Source: Erysipelotrichaceae bacterium | GTDB taxonomy: Bacteria > Bacillota_I > Bacilli_A > Erysipelotrichales > Erysipelotrichaceae | Reading direction: 5' to 3' | Assembly (NCBI GenBank): GCA_017515475.1 | Contig: JAFWFS010000007.1 | Location: forward strand, 230,812-294,811 | Length of the DNA: 64,000 nt | Shown: positions 23,549 to 33,134 of the stretch, one piece after another | Layout of the letters: the number at the start of each line of letters is the position of its first letter | Position numbering within the stretch: the first letter of the stretch is position 1 | Notes under the pieces: model-generated | What the model was told of the DNA's origin: nothing | The model's input: only the letters and a program-made list of their open reading frames with translations | The model's database searches: none | Made by a program: the position numbers and the translations under genes

Positions 23549-25456
23549 CTTTCTTGCTGTCTTGGGTTTTGCTGCCTTTTTGGATTCAGCAGACTTTTTA
23601 GCCTCTGTTTTAGTTTTCTTTTCCGGTTTCAGCAGTTCTTCAATCTCTTCCGCCGTCAGCGTTTCTTTTTCCATCAGCTTTTCAGCAATTATGATCAGTT
23701 CTTTTTTATTCTTTTTGATTATATCCTTTGCCTGAGCATAGCAGGAATCGATGATCTTTCTGACTGCCGTATCGATCTCATATGCGACTTGAGAAGAAGC
23801 ATTGGATGGAGATGTATAATCTCTTCCTAAGAAGACGGAATCGTTTCCGTTGTTGTACTGGATAGGACCCAGTTCAGACATGCCGTAGGTTGTAACCATG
23901 TCTTTGGCGATCCTGGTCGCAGCCTGAATATCACCGCTTGCTCCGGTCGTAATATCGTCAAAGAACAGTTCTTCCGAAGCTCTGCCGCCCATGTAGGACG
24001 TGATCGTATCCAGAAGCTCTCTCTTGGAATTCAGGATCTTTTCCTTTCTCGGCGTAATCAGATTATATCCGCCGGCATTGCCACGCGGAATGATTGTAAC
24101 TTTCTGAACAACTGCACCGTCCGGAAGATTCAGTCCGACGATCGCATGACCGGCTTCATGGTATGCGACCAGTTTTTTCGTATACTCGTCATAAGTCCTT
24201 GACTTCTTGGCAGGACCCATCATGACTCTGTCGATCGCCTCATCGATCTGCTGAAGATGAATCTCTTCCAGATTCTCTCTGACTGCCAGGATTGCCGATT
24301 CATTCAGAACATTCTCCAGATCAGCACCGGAAAAACCAGGCGTTCTTCTGGCAAGCGCTGCCAGATCTACATCCGGAGCAAGTTTCTTGTTTCTGGCATG
24401 TACTTTTAAAATCATCTCTCTGCCTTTCAGATCCGGCAGGGATACGGTGATCTGACGGTCGAATCTGCCCGGTCTTAATAAGGCAGGGTCCAGTACGTCC
24501 GGTCTGTTGGTTGCTGCAATAACGATGACTCCCGCATTGTCAGCCATGCCATCCAGTTCAACCAGCAGCTGGTTCAGGGTCTGTTCACGTTCATCATGAC
24601 CGCCGCCAAGACCTGCGCCACGCTGCCTGCCTACCGCATCGATCTCATCGATAAAAATCATACATGGAGCGGTTTTCTTCGCTCTGGCAAACATGTCTCT
24701 GACACGGCTGGCGCCGACGCCGACAAACATTTCCACAAAGTCTGAACCGGAAATGGAGTAGAACGGAACGTTCGCTTCTCCGGCTACCGCTTTTGCCAGC
24801 AGAGTCTTACCGGTACCAGGCTGACCTACCATGATGATTCCCTTTGGAATTCTGGCTCCCATCTTGGAGAACTTTCTAGGATTCTTCAGGTATTCAATAA
24901 TCTCCTGCATCTCTTCTTTTTCTTCATCGCAGCCGGCAACATCGTCGAATCTGACCCGAATATTGTCTTCCAGATGGGCTCTTGATTTCGAAAAATCAAA
25001 CGCCTGTTTATTGGAGTTCATCGCTCCCATCCGGTTCATCAGGAAAATGCCGACAACGACAAATGCCAGAAGAGGAATAACGGAACTCAGAAGCTCCAGC
25101 AGATAATTGGACGCATTTGCATCGACAAAGGTGACTTTATCCAGCTTTTTCAGTTCATCGATCAGTTCATCGGCTGCCTTCTCGGTATTCGGGATGATTG
25201 CCGTAAACTGATAATTGGAGTCTTTCTCCTTGTATACGCCGGTAATCGTCATCGTATTGTAGTCGATAGACACCTTGGCTTCCGTGATCTTATCGCTGCT
25301 AAGCAGTTCGTTGAACTGCCTGTAGTTCAGATTCTTGTTTGTTGTCTTGACCGGGCTGGTAAACACCATCATGATCATAAACAGACATACGATCAGATAC
25401 GGCAGAATATTCAGCAGCGGTCTATTGTTGTTTTGATTTCCGTTTCTATTGCTCAT
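23534..25456 (-). CDS. ftsH: ATP-dependent zinc metalloprotease FtsH
   Basis: Membrane-bound AAA+ protease for quality control. 640 residues: TM1 at about 13-32, extracytoplasmic domain, TM2 at about 107-128, then Walker A GQPGTGKT, Walker [18 protein letters not shown] region and zinc motif HEAGHA. The C-terminal tail after residue 600 is Lys/Ala/Glu-rich ([20 protein letters not shown]) as in other Gram-positive FtsH. Start by ATG at 25456 behind AGGA, 3 bases after hpt. Confidence 0.97.
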   Translation of the reverse strand: MSNRNGNQNNNRPLLNILPYLIVCLFMIMMVFTSPVKTTNKNLNYRQFNELLSSDKITEAKVSIDYNTMTITGVYKEKDSNYQFTAIIPNTEKAADELIDELKKLDKVTFVDANASNYLLELLSSVIPLLAFVVVGIFLMNRMGAMNSNKQAFDFSKSRAHLEDNIRVRFDDVAGCDEEKEEMQEIIEYLKNPRKFSKMGARIPKGIIMVGQPGTGKTLLAKAVAGEANVPFYSISGSDFVEMFVGVGASRVRDMFARAKKTAPCMIFIDEIDAVGRQRGAGLGGGHDEREQTLNQLLVELDGMADNAGVIVIAATNRPDVLDPALLRPGRFDRQITVSLPDLKGREMILKVHARNKKLAPDVDLAALARRTPGFSGADLENVLNESAILAVRENLEEIHLQQIDEAIDRVMMGPAKKSRTYDEYTKKLVAYHEAGHAIVGLNLPDGAVVQKVTIIPRGNAGGYNLITPRKEKILNSKRELLDTITSYMGGRASEELFFDDITTGASGDIQAATRIAKDMVTTYGMSELGPIQYNNGNDSVFLGRDYTSPSNASSQVAYEIDTAVRKIIDSCYAQAKDIIKKNKKELIIIAEKLMEKETLTAEEIEELLKPEKKTKTEAKKSAESKKAAKPKTARKKVTE

Positions 25457-25459
25457 TTA

Positions 25460-25999
25460 TTAATCCTCATAAATCTCTTCTTTTAATACTCCCACAAAAG
25501 GCAGATTACGGTACTTCTGGTTGAAATCCAGACCGAAACCGATCACGAATTCATCCGGAATCGTAAAACCGACATATTCGGCAGAAATATCCGTGATCCT
25601 GCGGCTAGGCTTATCCAACAGTGCAACTACCTTTACCGTATGAGCTCCCTTTGAATAAAGCAGTTCTTTTACTTTTTCCAGTGTTTTGCCTGTATCTACG
25701 ATGTCCTCAACGACCAGTACGTCTCTTGAAACAATGGAACGGTCAAGGTCCTTTACGATCTTGACGTCACCCATGGATTCCGTACCGCTGTAACTGGAAA
25801 CAGCCATATATTCCGTTTCACAGTCGATCGTAATGTTCTTCATCAGTTCAGCCATAAAAGGAACCGATCCCTTCAAAAGACCGATGATTACCGGAACAGT
25901 ACCTTCATAATCTCCGGAGATTTCTTCTCCCAGTTCCCTGCATCTTTCGGTAATCTCTTCTTGAGAAATCAGTACTTCTTTAACATCATCCATCAACAT
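25460..25999 (-). CDS. hpt: Hypoxanthine phosphoribosyltransferase
   Basis: Purine salvage enzyme forming IMP/GMP from hypoxanthine/guanine and PRPP. 179 residues with the PRPP motif VLVVEDIVDTGKT and the loop IGLLKGSVPFMAEL. The start is set at the ATG at 25999 since GGAGG lies 8 bases upstream; a GTG one codon earlier is possible. It sits between tilS and ftsH, the classic Bacilli arrangement. Confidence 0.95.
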   Translation of the reverse strand: MLMDDVKEVLISQEEITERCRELGEEISGDYEGTVPVIIGLLKGSVPFMAELMKNITIDCETEYMAVSSYSGTESMGDVKIVKDLDRSIVSRDVLVVEDIVDTGKTLEKVKELLYSKGAHTVKVVALLDKPSRRITDISAEYVGFTIPDEFVIGFGLDFNQKYRNLPFVGVLKEEIYED

Positions 26000-26018
26000 C
26001 ACTGAGTCCTCCGTAATA

Positions 26019-27230
26019 TTAATATTCTATCACAAACAGATCCGGTTTTTCTGAATAATGATTCAGGTCGCAGCCTATTCCGGGCATCAGTATGATTTCC
26101 CCTTTTCCATTCACGACAACAGGCCAGATCATGCGTTTTCTAAGCGGGATCTTTCTGTCGATAAAGAATCTTCTGATCTTCTTTGTACCGTATCGCATCC
26201 TGATCGCATCTCCCTGCCGGAAACTGCGGATCGTAAGAGGAAAATCGTCTTCAAGAAGTGTTACAGCCTGATTTGAATTGCCGGTTTTTCTGATCTTGAA
26301 GTATGGAAAATCCTTTTCTTTAATCTCTTCAGGTGAAGCGAAACTGTAGCTGTATGGTTCAGGAACCTTAAAGAAAGAAACCGTACCGTATTCCTTTACC
26401 AGGATCATATCTTCATTGCCTATCCGGCATCGGTCGCTTTCACGGATCTGTCTCAGCGTCTCTTCGATAAACGTTTTGCTTTTGGCAGGCAGGAGTTTTC
26501 TGACAACTGTCTTTACATATGGGAAAGACAGAAATTCATCAGTCTGATATACATCTTTTTCAAGAAACAGAGATACCGCTTCTTCTACCCTTGCTTTTTC
26601 TTCATTCTTTTTTGCGATTTCCTCGAGGATCTCTTCTTTTTCGGCATCGCTCATCTTTTCGACCGTCTCATGTCTGATCCTGTTGCGGGTATAGGCATCC
26701 GACAGATTGGATTCATCGATTCCATACGGAACAGCATTCTCTTGACAATAATCCAGAATATCCTTTCTGTTCCACTTTAGAAGCGGGCGGATGACCTTAA
26801 CCTTGCAGATTTCATTGCTTTCAGCAAGACCGTAACGGCCGACACCCAGTTTTCTTTCTTTCTGCATCAGATAGGTCTCGATCAGATCGTCTTTCTGATG
26901 AGCGATCAGAACACCGTCAAGCCGTCTTTCTGCGCATACACCGGCAAAGAATCGATATCTCTCTTCTCTTGCATTAGCCTGGAAATTCCCCTTATACGAA
27001 TCCGGATCACTGTCAAGCAGATGAAATGGGATGTCGTATTTCCTGCAATAGTCTCTGACCAGCTTCTCATCCCGGTCCGCGGTATTCCTTTGATGGTAGT
27101 TCACATGTGCCGCTTCAATATAGATTCCCTTCCTTCTGGCCATATCTAAAAGAGCCATTGAATCTGGCCCTCCGGATACTCCAATCAGATATTTACCTTT
27201 ATTTAGATGGATCAGCGTGTATTCCTTCAT
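26019..27230 (-). CDS. tilS: tRNA(Ile)-lysidine synthase
   Basis: Modifies C34 of the CAU-anticodon tRNA-Ile to lysidine so that it reads AUA; essential. 403 residues: N-terminal PP-loop GVSGGPDSMALLD at about 18-30, HKDD-type AHQKDDLIETYLM, KVKVIRPLLKWNRKDI, and a C-terminal TilS domain (TIRSFRQGDAIRMRYGTKKI). It starts 2 bases after the ychF stop. Confidence 0.95.
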   Translation of the reverse strand: MKEYTLIHLNKGKYLIGVSGGPDSMALLDMARRKGIYIEAAHVNYHQRNTADRDEKLVRDYCRKYDIPFHLLDSDPDSYKGNFQANAREERYRFFAGVCAERRLDGVLIAHQKDDLIETYLMQKERKLGVGRYGLAESNEICKVKVIRPLLKWNRKDILDYCQENAVPYGIDESNLSDAYTRNRIRHETVEKMSDAEKEEILEEIAKKNEEKARVEEAVSLFLEKDVYQTDEFLSFPYVKTVVRKLLPAKSKTFIEETLRQIRESDRCRIGNEDMILVKEYGTVSFFKVPEPYSYSFASPEEIKEKDFPYFKIRKTGNSNQAVTLLEDDFPLTIRSFRQGDAIRMRYGTKKIRRFFIDRKIPLRKRMIWPVVVNGKGEIILMPGIGCDLNHYSEKPDLFVIEY

Positions 27231-27232
27231 TC

Positions 27233-28336
27233 TTAATTGTTGAAACGGAAAAACATGATATCACCGTCTTTCGGATGATAGTCCTTTCCTTCCAGACGAA
27301 GCTTTCCCGCTTCCTTCAGTTTCGCTTCGCTCTTGTATTCCATGATGTCGTCATAGGTATAGACCTCAGCCTTGATGAAACCTTTTTCGAAATCGGTATG
27401 AATGATGCCGGCGCACTGCGGTGCGGTATAGCCTGACTTGAATGTCCAGCCTCGGCACTCATCCTTTCCTACCGTAAAGAAAGTCTCCAGGCCAAGGGTC
27501 TTATATGCCTTGACGATCAGTTCATCCAAGCCGCTGTGATCGATGTCGAGTTCTTTCAGGAATTCCAGTTTTTCTTCTTTCGAAAGATCGGAAAGTTCTT
27601 CCTCTATTCTTGCCGAGATCGCTACAGCCTGCGATCCTTCTTTTTCGGCGTAATCCTTTACCGCACAGTAATGTCTGTTCGTATCGGGATCGTTGATCTC
27701 CTCTTCCTTGATATTGCATACATAGATGACCGGCTTGGCAGTAAGGAAATTAAACTGTTTCAGATATGCCGTTTCATCCTTGGTAAAAGACAGGGAACGG
27801 ATGTTCTGGTTCTTGCCTAAAGCGTCGTAGATCTTCTTCAAAAGCTGATATTCGAATACCGCATCCTTATCCTTTGTATTCAAAGCTTTCTTCTCCACCT
27901 TGGCGATCCTGTTTTCGCAGGTAGACATATCAGCCATCTGAAGTTCGTAATTGATGATCTCTATGTCATCTACAGGATCGATGCGGTCATAGACATGGGT
28001 AATGCTGCTGTCTTCAAAGCATCTTACGACATGGCAGATCGCATCCACTTCCCTGATGTTTGCCAGAAACTTGTTTCCCAGTCCTTCTCCAGTCGATGCG
28101 CCTTTTACCAGACCGGCAATATCCGTAAACTCAAATGTCGTAAAAATGGTTCTCTCCGGCTCAAACAGCTTGCTCAGATTGATCAGTCTCTCATCCTTTA
28201 CCTCTACGACACCGACATTCGGTTCGATCGTCGCAAAAGGATAGTTTGCCGCCTCCACCCGGGAGTTGGTTATCGCATTAAACAGTGTTGATTTTCCTAC
28301 GTTCGGCAAGCCTACGATTCCTGCTGTTAAACTCAT
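27233..28336 (-). CDS. ychF: Redox/ribosome-associated ATPase YchF (OLA1 family)
   Basis: Translation-associated Obg-family P-loop NTPase that prefers ATP. 367 residues: G1 GLPNVGKSTLFNAIT, G3 DIAGLVKGAS, the NKxD-equivalent YVCNIKEEE, and a C-terminal TGS domain (FFTVGKDECRGWTFKSGYTA). GAGGTGA is a clear ribosome-binding site. It diverges from a GNAT gene across a 49-bp region; an extended -10 TGTTAAACT lies about 20 bases upstream. It leads ychF-tilS-hpt-ftsH. Confidence 0.95.
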   Translation of the reverse strand: MSLTAGIVGLPNVGKSTLFNAITNSRVEAANYPFATIEPNVGVVEVKDERLINLSKLFEPERTIFTTFEFTDIAGLVKGASTGEGLGNKFLANIREVDAICHVVRCFEDSSITHVYDRIDPVDDIEIINYELQMADMSTCENRIAKVEKKALNTKDKDAVFEYQLLKKIYDALGKNQNIRSLSFTKDETAYLKQFNFLTAKPVIYVCNIKEEEINDPDTNRHYCAVKDYAEKEGSQAVAISARIEEELSDLSKEEKLEFLKELDIDHSGLDELIVKAYKTLGLETFFTVGKDECRGWTFKSGYTAPQCAGIIHTDFEKGFIKAEVYTYDDIMEYKSEAKLKEAGKLRLEGKDYHPKDGDIMFFRFNN

Positions 28337-28355
28337 ATTTTCACCTCATTTTTAG

Positions 28356-28379
28356 TTTAACACTAATGCATGTTAAAAT
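28356..28379. promoter_or_regulatory. Back-to-back extended -10 elements for ychF and GNAT genes
   Basis: The plus strand has TGTTAAAAT (28371-28379), exactly 6 bases from the GNAT ATG. The minus strand has TGTTAAACT at 28362-28354 for ychF. The shared TGTTAAA makes a 7-bp inverted repeat with an 8-base centre. Confidence 0.5.
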
Positions 28380-28385
28380 ATACCC

Positions 28386-28871
28386 ATGAAACTGATCAGA
28401 GCCGATAAGATCACGATCCCCATGCTTTCAGGTTTTGCCAAAGAGGTTTTTGTCGACTACTACAAAGATCTTATTGGTATCGAGCAGTCCGTCTATATGA
28501 CGGGACTGTTTCTTTCTGAAAAAGCCATCGGCGATCTAATGGATCAGGGAGCGGTATTCGTCCTGGCAATAGAAGATGATCGACCGGCAGGTTTTTGCGA
28601 ATACATCAGTGAAGGATCCAGATTGTTCCTGTCGAAACTATATGTGGAAAAGACACGCAGAGGGAAAGGAATCGGTAAACTGCTCTTCCTGAACTGTCTG
28701 GAATATGCCAAGAAAAATGGCCATGAAAGTATTTATCTGACCGTAAACAAGTACAATACCCCATCCTACGAGGTCTACCTCCATCTTGGCTTCAAAGTCA
28801 TCGATGCCGTAGTTAACGACATCGGAAACGGCTATGTGATGGACGATTATATCATGGAATATACGCTATAA
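28386..28871 (+). CDS. GNAT family N-acetyltransferase
   Basis: A 161-residue single-domain acetyltransferase. Seen: VFVLAIEDDRPAGFCEYI, the acetyl-CoA-binding KLYVEKTRRGKGIGKLL (RxxGxG) at about residues 80-96, and INKYN-type TVNKYNTPSYEVYLHLGFKV. It resembles polyamine or peptide acetyltransferases but the substrate is unknown. There is no Shine-Dalgarno; the -10 lies 6 bases upstream, so the mRNA is predicted leaderless. It is monocistronic. Confidence 0.82.
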   Translation: MKLIRADKITIPMLSGFAKEVFVDYYKDLIGIEQSVYMTGLFLSEKAIGDLMDQGAVFVLAIEDDRPAGFCEYISEGSRLFLSKLYVEKTRRGKGIGKLLFLNCLEYAKKNGHESIYLTVNKYNTPSYEVYLHLGFKVIDAVVNDIGNGYVMDDYIMEYTL

Positions 28872-28872
28872 A

Positions 28873-28900
28873 CAGAAAAGCCCTTTCGGGCTTTTCTGCA
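28873..28900. terminator. Terminator of the GNAT gene
   Basis: Eleven-bp perfect stem CAGAAAAGCCC/GGGCTTTTCTG with loop TTTC. It can also serve the convergent prmC transcript. The 80 bases from here to prmC hold only AT-rich sequence. Confidence 0.75.
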
Positions 28901-28980
28901 CTGCTTATTATTGGAAGATTGTTAATGAAAAAATTATTACATTATATTTATAACATCAGGATGTGAAAACTGTGTGAAAC

Positions 28981-29826
28981 TTAAAACCTGATCATCAGCA
29001 TCCTGTCTTTCCCATTAATATCCTTGAATACACTGACTTCGGCATCCGGGAAGTAGCTGTGAGCCAGTTTTGTTAATGCATCCTTCTGATCATACCCCAT
29101 CTCAAAGAAAGCAAGAGCGTTATCCTCCAGTATTTCAGAGGCATGCGTGAATATTTCTTTATAGAATTTCAAGCCGTCGTCTCCACCGAAAAGGGCTACA
29201 TGCGGTTCGAAGTCATAGACCGACGATTCGATCTGTTCCGTAGCCTTTATGTACGGCGGATTGGATACAAGGATGCTTACTTTAATGCCTTTCTCAATGT
29301 ACGGTTCCAGCATCGATCCCGGCAGGAACGTAATATCGCATTCATTGATCCTGGCGTTCTCTCTGGCTGTTTCCAGCGCTTTTTCCGATATATCCGAAGC
29401 ATATACGCGAAGCTTTTCTTCTTCCTTCTTCAGAGCGATTGCAATGGCTCCTGAACCTGTCCCGACATCACAGACATTGATCCTCTTTCCCGCAAAAAAC
29501 GCATCATACTGGCTTAAAATAAGACCTACGAGTTCCTCTGTCTCAGGACGGGGAATCAGCACATCCCGGTTCACGATCATCCTGTATCCATAGAAATAGG
29601 AATAACCCAGCACATAGTTCATCGGCTCATTATTCATGAGTCTGACGACGCCCTTGGAAAACTCCACCATAATATCCTCATCCACTTCTTGATCAATATT
29701 CAGATACAGATTCACTTTATGATCATTGCACAGTTCAAAAAGAAAAGCCTTCACCAGTTCAGGTGAAAGACCTTTTTCGACAAAAATCCTCTTATATTGA
29801 TGAATCAGCTGATTATACGTGCTCAT
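28981..29826 (-). CDS. prmC: Release factor glutamine methyltransferase
   Basis: SAM-dependent methylation of the GGQ glutamine in peptide release factors. 281 residues with the N-terminal helical domain, motif I VCDVGTGSGAIAIAL, and the diagnostic NPPY in LVSNPPYIKATEQIE. It overlaps its substrate's gene prfA by 14 bases, the normal arrangement. Confidence 0.95.
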   Translation of the reverse strand: MSTYNQLIHQYKRIFVEKGLSPELVKAFLFELCNDHKVNLYLNIDQEVDEDIMVEFSKGVVRLMNNEPMNYVLGYSYFYGYRMIVNRDVLIPRPETEELVGLILSQYDAFFAGKRINVCDVGTGSGAIAIALKKEEEKLRVYASDISEKALETARENARINECDITFLPGSMLEPYIEKGIKVSILVSNPPYIKATEQIESSVYDFEPHVALFGGDDGLKFYKEIFTHASEILEDNALAFFEMGYDQKDALTKLAHSYFPDAEVSVFKDINGKDRMLMIRF

Positions 29827-30889
29827 TTAACAGTTTCTCTCTGTCGTCGTTTTCCAATAAGGCATTGACGATATCGTCAAGTTTTCCTTCCATGATCCTA
29901 TCAAGCTGGTTGATCGTCAAACCGATACGGTGATCGGATACTCTGTTCTGCGGATAGTTGTAGGTTCTGATCTTTTCCGATCTGTCTCCCGTTCCGATCT
30001 TGGAACGTCTGATCTTTCCCTCTTCTTCCTCTTTGAGCTGTTTATAGTATTCATAGACTCTGGCCTTAATGATACGCATCGCCGTTTCCTTGTTGGCGAT
30101 CTGATTGCGTCCATCCTGACAGTTTACGGTAATGCCTGTAGGCTTGTGAACGATTCTGACGGCGGAGTCGGTTTTGTTGATGTGCTGACCTCCGGCTCCG
30201 GATGCGCGATGTGTTTCGATCTCCAGATCGGAATCTGGGATCTCTACATCTTCGTCTTCTACGTCAGGGAATACGATGACCGTAGCGGTAGAGGTATGTA
30301 CCCTGCCCTGCGTCTCGGTCTTTGGAACACGCTGTACGCGGTGTGCACCGGATTCGAACTTGAAATGGCGGTAGGCATCCAGACCTTTTACCATAAAGCT
30401 GATCAGGGCATATCCGCCCGCTTCGGATTCCGATGTTTCCATGACTTCAACTTTATATCCGAGAGATTCCGCATAATACGAATACATCCTGAAAAGATCA
30501 CCGGCAAAGATATTGCCTTCATCTCCTCCGGCAGCGCCTCTTATCTCGACCAGACAGTCGTAGGAATCTTCCGGATCTCTAGGCAGCAGCAGATCTTCGA
30601 TATGCTTATTGAGTTTTTCCAGTTCGGCTTTCGCATCATCGATCTCCATCTGGGCCATTTCCCTGATTTCCGGATCGTCGTCCTTCAGCATCTCCTGACC
30701 GTCTTCAATCACGGCATTGTATTTCTTGTAGTTCTGATAGGCTTCATAGGCTCCTTTTAGTCTGGCCTGTTCCTTGGAAAGCTTGGTATACTTCTTCACG
30801 TCAGAAACATTCTCATCCAGCAGCATGAGCTCGCCTATTTCCAGATACTTCTTTTCAATCTCTTCCAATTTTATTATCTTTGCATCCAT
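29813..30889 (-). CDS. prfA: Peptide chain release factor 1
   Basis: Decodes UAA/UAG. 358 residues, with the codon-recognition PxT-type region and the catalytic GGQ in THRASGAGGQHINKTDSAV at about residues 228-246. It starts 3 bases after tdk and overlaps prmC. Confidence 0.96.
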   Translation of the reverse strand: MDAKIIKLEEIEKKYLEIGELMLLDENVSDVKKYTKLSKEQARLKGAYEAYQNYKKYNAVIEDGQEMLKDDDPEIREMAQMEIDDAKAELEKLNKHIEDLLLPRDPEDSYDCLVEIRGAAGGDEGNIFAGDLFRMYSYYAESLGYKVEVMETSESEAGGYALISFMVKGLDAYRHFKFESGAHRVQRVPKTETQGRVHTSTATVIVFPDVEDEDVEIPDSDLEIETHRASGAGGQHINKTDSAVRIVHKPTGITVNCQDGRNQIANKETAMRIIKARVYEYYKQLKEEEEGKIRRSKIGTGDRSEKIRTYNYPQNRVSDHRIGLTINQLDRIMEGKLDDIVNALLENDDREKLLNEHV

Positions 30890-30892
30890 AGT

Positions 30893-31492
30893 TTATTTCC
30901 CATATCTGATTTTCGGTTTACCCGGCACTTCATGACAGTGACGACATCTTGCCTCATAGCTCTCCGATGCGCCGACAAGTATGATCGGTTCATCGTAGGA
31001 AGCCGGTTTTCCGTTGACGATTCTCTGCGTTCTGGTGGCAGGAGCGCCGCATTTGTTACAGACAGCCGCAAGCTTTGTTACGAATTCCGCTTCCGTTATC
31101 AGTAAAGGCATCGGTCCAAACGGCTCGCCTTTAAAATCCGTATCCAGTCCGGCAGCCATGACCCTGATGCCTCTGTCTGCCAGTTCGTTACATACGTCGC
31201 AGATATTGTCGCCAAAGAACTGCGCCTCATCGATCGCTACGACCTGCGTCGTAGGCTTGATCATATCCAGAATCTCTACGGCATCGGAAATGACATGCGA
31301 TTCTACCGATGAACCGGCATGAGAAACGACCTTTGTTTCGGAATAACGGTTATCAATCTTCGGTTTAAATACCATGATCTCTTTCTTCGCGAATTCCAGA
31401 ACCTTTATCCTTCTGATCAGTTCTTCTGTTTTTCCGGCAAACATGCAGCCGCTGATGGTTTCGATCCATCCATCTCTGTAACTCTGATACAT
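30893..31492 (-). CDS. tdk: Thymidine kinase
   Basis: Type II (tetrameric, zinc-containing) thymidine kinase of 199 residues. P-loop [14 protein letters not shown] near the N-terminus, Walker [11 protein letters not shown], and the zinc lasso CNKCG...CRHC. The start is at the ATG at 31492, because GAGG lies 7 bases upstream. A TATAAT about 20 bases upstream sits after the rpmE terminator, so tdk-prfA-prmC has its own promoter. Confidence 0.95.
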   Translation of the reverse strand: MYQSYRDGWIETISGCMFAGKTEELIRRIKVLEFAKKEIMVFKPKIDNRYSETKVVSHAGSSVESHVISDAVEILDMIKPTTQVVAIDEAQFFGDNICDVCNELADRGIRVMAAGLDTDFKGEPFGPMPLLITEAEFVTKLAAVCNKCGAPATRTQRIVNGKPASYDEPIILVGASESYEARCRHCHEVPGKPKIRYGK

Positions 31493-31512
31493 AACCACAC
31501 CTCGACAATACT

Positions 31513-31518
31513 ATTATA
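31513..31518 (-). promoter_or_regulatory. -10 box for tdk-prfA-prmC
   Basis: TATAAT on the minus strand, immediately after the T run of the rpmE terminator, about 20 bases before the tdk ATG. Confidence 0.55.
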
Positions 31519-31522
31519 GCGA

Positions 31523-31549
31523 AAAAAATAGAGGACTAATCCTCTATTT
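31523..31549. terminator. Terminator of rpmE
   Basis: Stem AAATAGAGGA/TCCTCTATTT with a 4-base loop and a following T run on the minus strand. The rpmE stop codon TAG (31546-31544) lies within the stem. Confidence 0.85.
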
Positions 31550-31756
31550 TTCTTTCAAACCGTACTTCTTATTGAATTTTTCAATTCTACCTGCAGATGC
31601 CGCAAACCTCTGTCTTCCGGTATAGAACGGGTGGCAGTTTGAGCAAGTATCTACTTTAATGCCGTCCTTCTTTGTAGAACCGGTTTCGAATGTCGTTCCA
31701 CAGCCTGCACAGGTAACAGTAACTCTGTAATAATCAGGATGAATACCCTTTTTCAT
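31544..31756 (-). CDS. rpmE: 50S ribosomal protein L31
   Basis: 70-residue bL31. It is the zinc-binding (C+) form, with CAGC near residue 16-19 and CSNC near 37-40. GGGAG lies upstream of the ATG. Its transcript begins just downstream of murA with a leader of about 55 bases, and ends in a hairpin that contains its own stop codon. Confidence 0.96.
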   Translation of the reverse strand: MKKGIHPDYYRVTVTCAGCGTTFETGSTKKDGIKVDTCSNCHPFYTGRQRFAASAGRIEKFNKKYGLKEK

Positions 31757-31817
31757 CTTTCAATCTCCCTTCCGCCTTGAATATCTTTGTCAATCCAAAG
31801 TAAGTTTACGCCTAATT

Positions 31818-31846
31818 ATGATAACAAATCTATCGATAAATGTAAA
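31818..31846 (-). promoter_or_regulatory. rpmE promoter
   Basis: Minus strand -35 TTTACA (31846-31841), 17-base spacer ending in TGT, extended -10 TATCAT (31823-31818). It leaves a roughly 55-base leader, unusually long for this window. Confidence 0.6.
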
Positions 31847-31851
31847 CAGGA

Positions 31852-33096
31852 TTATTTGATTTCTGCACCGATCGCTCTTAGTTTCTCAACAATCGAGTCG
31901 TATCCGCGGTAAATATGGTAGGCATTGTGAATGACTGTCTCGCCATCAGCCATCAGACCGGCGATAATCAACGATGCACCGCATCTAAGATCCGTAGCGA
32001 AGATGTCCGTGCCGTGCAGCTGCTTTCCCCCGTGAATCGTGCTCTTTCCCGAAGCGACTTCAATGTCTGCACCCATCTTGTTCAGTTCGGCACAGTGCTT
32101 GAAACGCTCCAGATAGATGGTTTCTTCAACGTGGCTGTCACCGTCTACTTTCGTCAGCAGTGCTGTAAGTGGCTGCTGCAGATCGGTTGCGAAACCGGGG
32201 AACGGCTGAGTGATGATATCGATCGGCTTCAGATCTTCCGATTCAAATACTCTGACATAGTCGGAACCCTGTTCCAGTCTGACGCCCATTTCTTCCAGCT
32301 TGGAAGTAAGTGCTTCGATGTGCTGCGGAATAACGTTGTTTACGGTAACATCTTCACCGCAGGCAGCTGCAGCGATAATGTATGTGCCCGCTTCGATTCT
32401 GTCGGGAATGATGTCGTGAATGCATCCTTTCAGTCTGGTAACGCCGTTGATCGTAATCTCCGATGTTCCGGCTCCTCTGATCTGAGCGCCCATTTTGTTG
32501 AGCATGGATGAGATATCGATGATCTCCGGTTCTTTAGCCGCATTCTCGATGGTCGTTCTTCCTCTGGCAAAACATGCCGCCAGCATGATGTTGATGGTAG
32601 CTCCCACGGATGCGAAATCCAGATAGATATCGTCTCCCTTGAGTTCTTCGGCAGAGATCTCGATGACATTTCCTTCCTGCGTTATCGTCGCACCAAGGGC
32701 TTCAAAACCCTTCAGGTGAAGATCTATCGGTCTAGGACCAAGATTGCATCCACCCGGCGAATACATCTTTACATGTCTGAATCTTCCCAGCAAAGCACCC
32801 ATGAAATAGTAGGACGCCCTCAATTTCATGACGTCTTCATCCAGCAGATCGACATTGGCGATATTGGTAGGATCAATCGTCAGTTCATCGTCAGATACCC
32901 TGACATCGATATTCAGAAGGTTCAGAAGCTTGATCAGTACCTTCACATCCTCGATCTCCGGCACATCGTAAAGCTTTACGATCTCGCTTGCCAGAACGAC
33001 CGCCGGCAATATCGCAACCGCCGAATTCTTGCAGGAAGAAACCGTCACTTCACCCTTCAGTTTTCTTTTTCCTTTGATTCTAATCAGATCATTCAT
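31852..33096 (-). CDS. murA: UDP-N-acetylglucosamine 1-carboxyvinyltransferase
   Basis: First committed step of peptidoglycan synthesis, the fosfomycin target. 414 residues. The catalytic cysteine is present as Cys117 in SPGGCNLGPRPIDLHLKGF. Lys22-Asn23 (SSCKNSA) and RPxD features match. A TATATT box lies 11 bases before the ATG, following a hairpin. Confidence 0.95.
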   Translation of the reverse strand: MNDLIRIKGKRKLKGEVTVSSCKNSAVAILPAVVLASEIVKLYDVPEIEDVKVLIKLLNLLNIDVRVSDDELTIDPTNIANVDLLDEDVMKLRASYYFMGALLGRFRHVKMYSPGGCNLGPRPIDLHLKGFEALGATITQEGNVIEISAEELKGDDIYLDFASVGATINIMLAACFARGRTTIENAAKEPEIIDISSMLNKMGAQIRGAGTSEITINGVTRLKGCIHDIIPDRIEAGTYIIAAAACGEDVTVNNVIPQHIEALTSKLEEMGVRLEQGSDYVRVFESEDLKPIDIITQPFPGFATDLQQPLTALLTKVDGDSHVEETIYLERFKHCAELNKMGADIEVASGKSTIHGGKQLHGTDIFATDLRCGASLIIAGLMADGETVIHNAYHIYRGYDSIVEKLRAIGAEIK

Positions 33097-33107
33097 CTTT
33101 ACTACCC

Positions 33108-33133
33108 AATATAAAGCAGGTATTCGAACCTGC
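33108..33133 (-). terminator. Weak terminator of the 33797-33135 gene, running into a murA -10
   Basis: Stem GCAGGT/ACCTGC (33116-33121 with 33128-33133), then TTTATATT, which also supplies a candidate murA -10 (TATATT, 33113-33108). Confidence 0.45.
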
Positions 33134-33134
33134 C

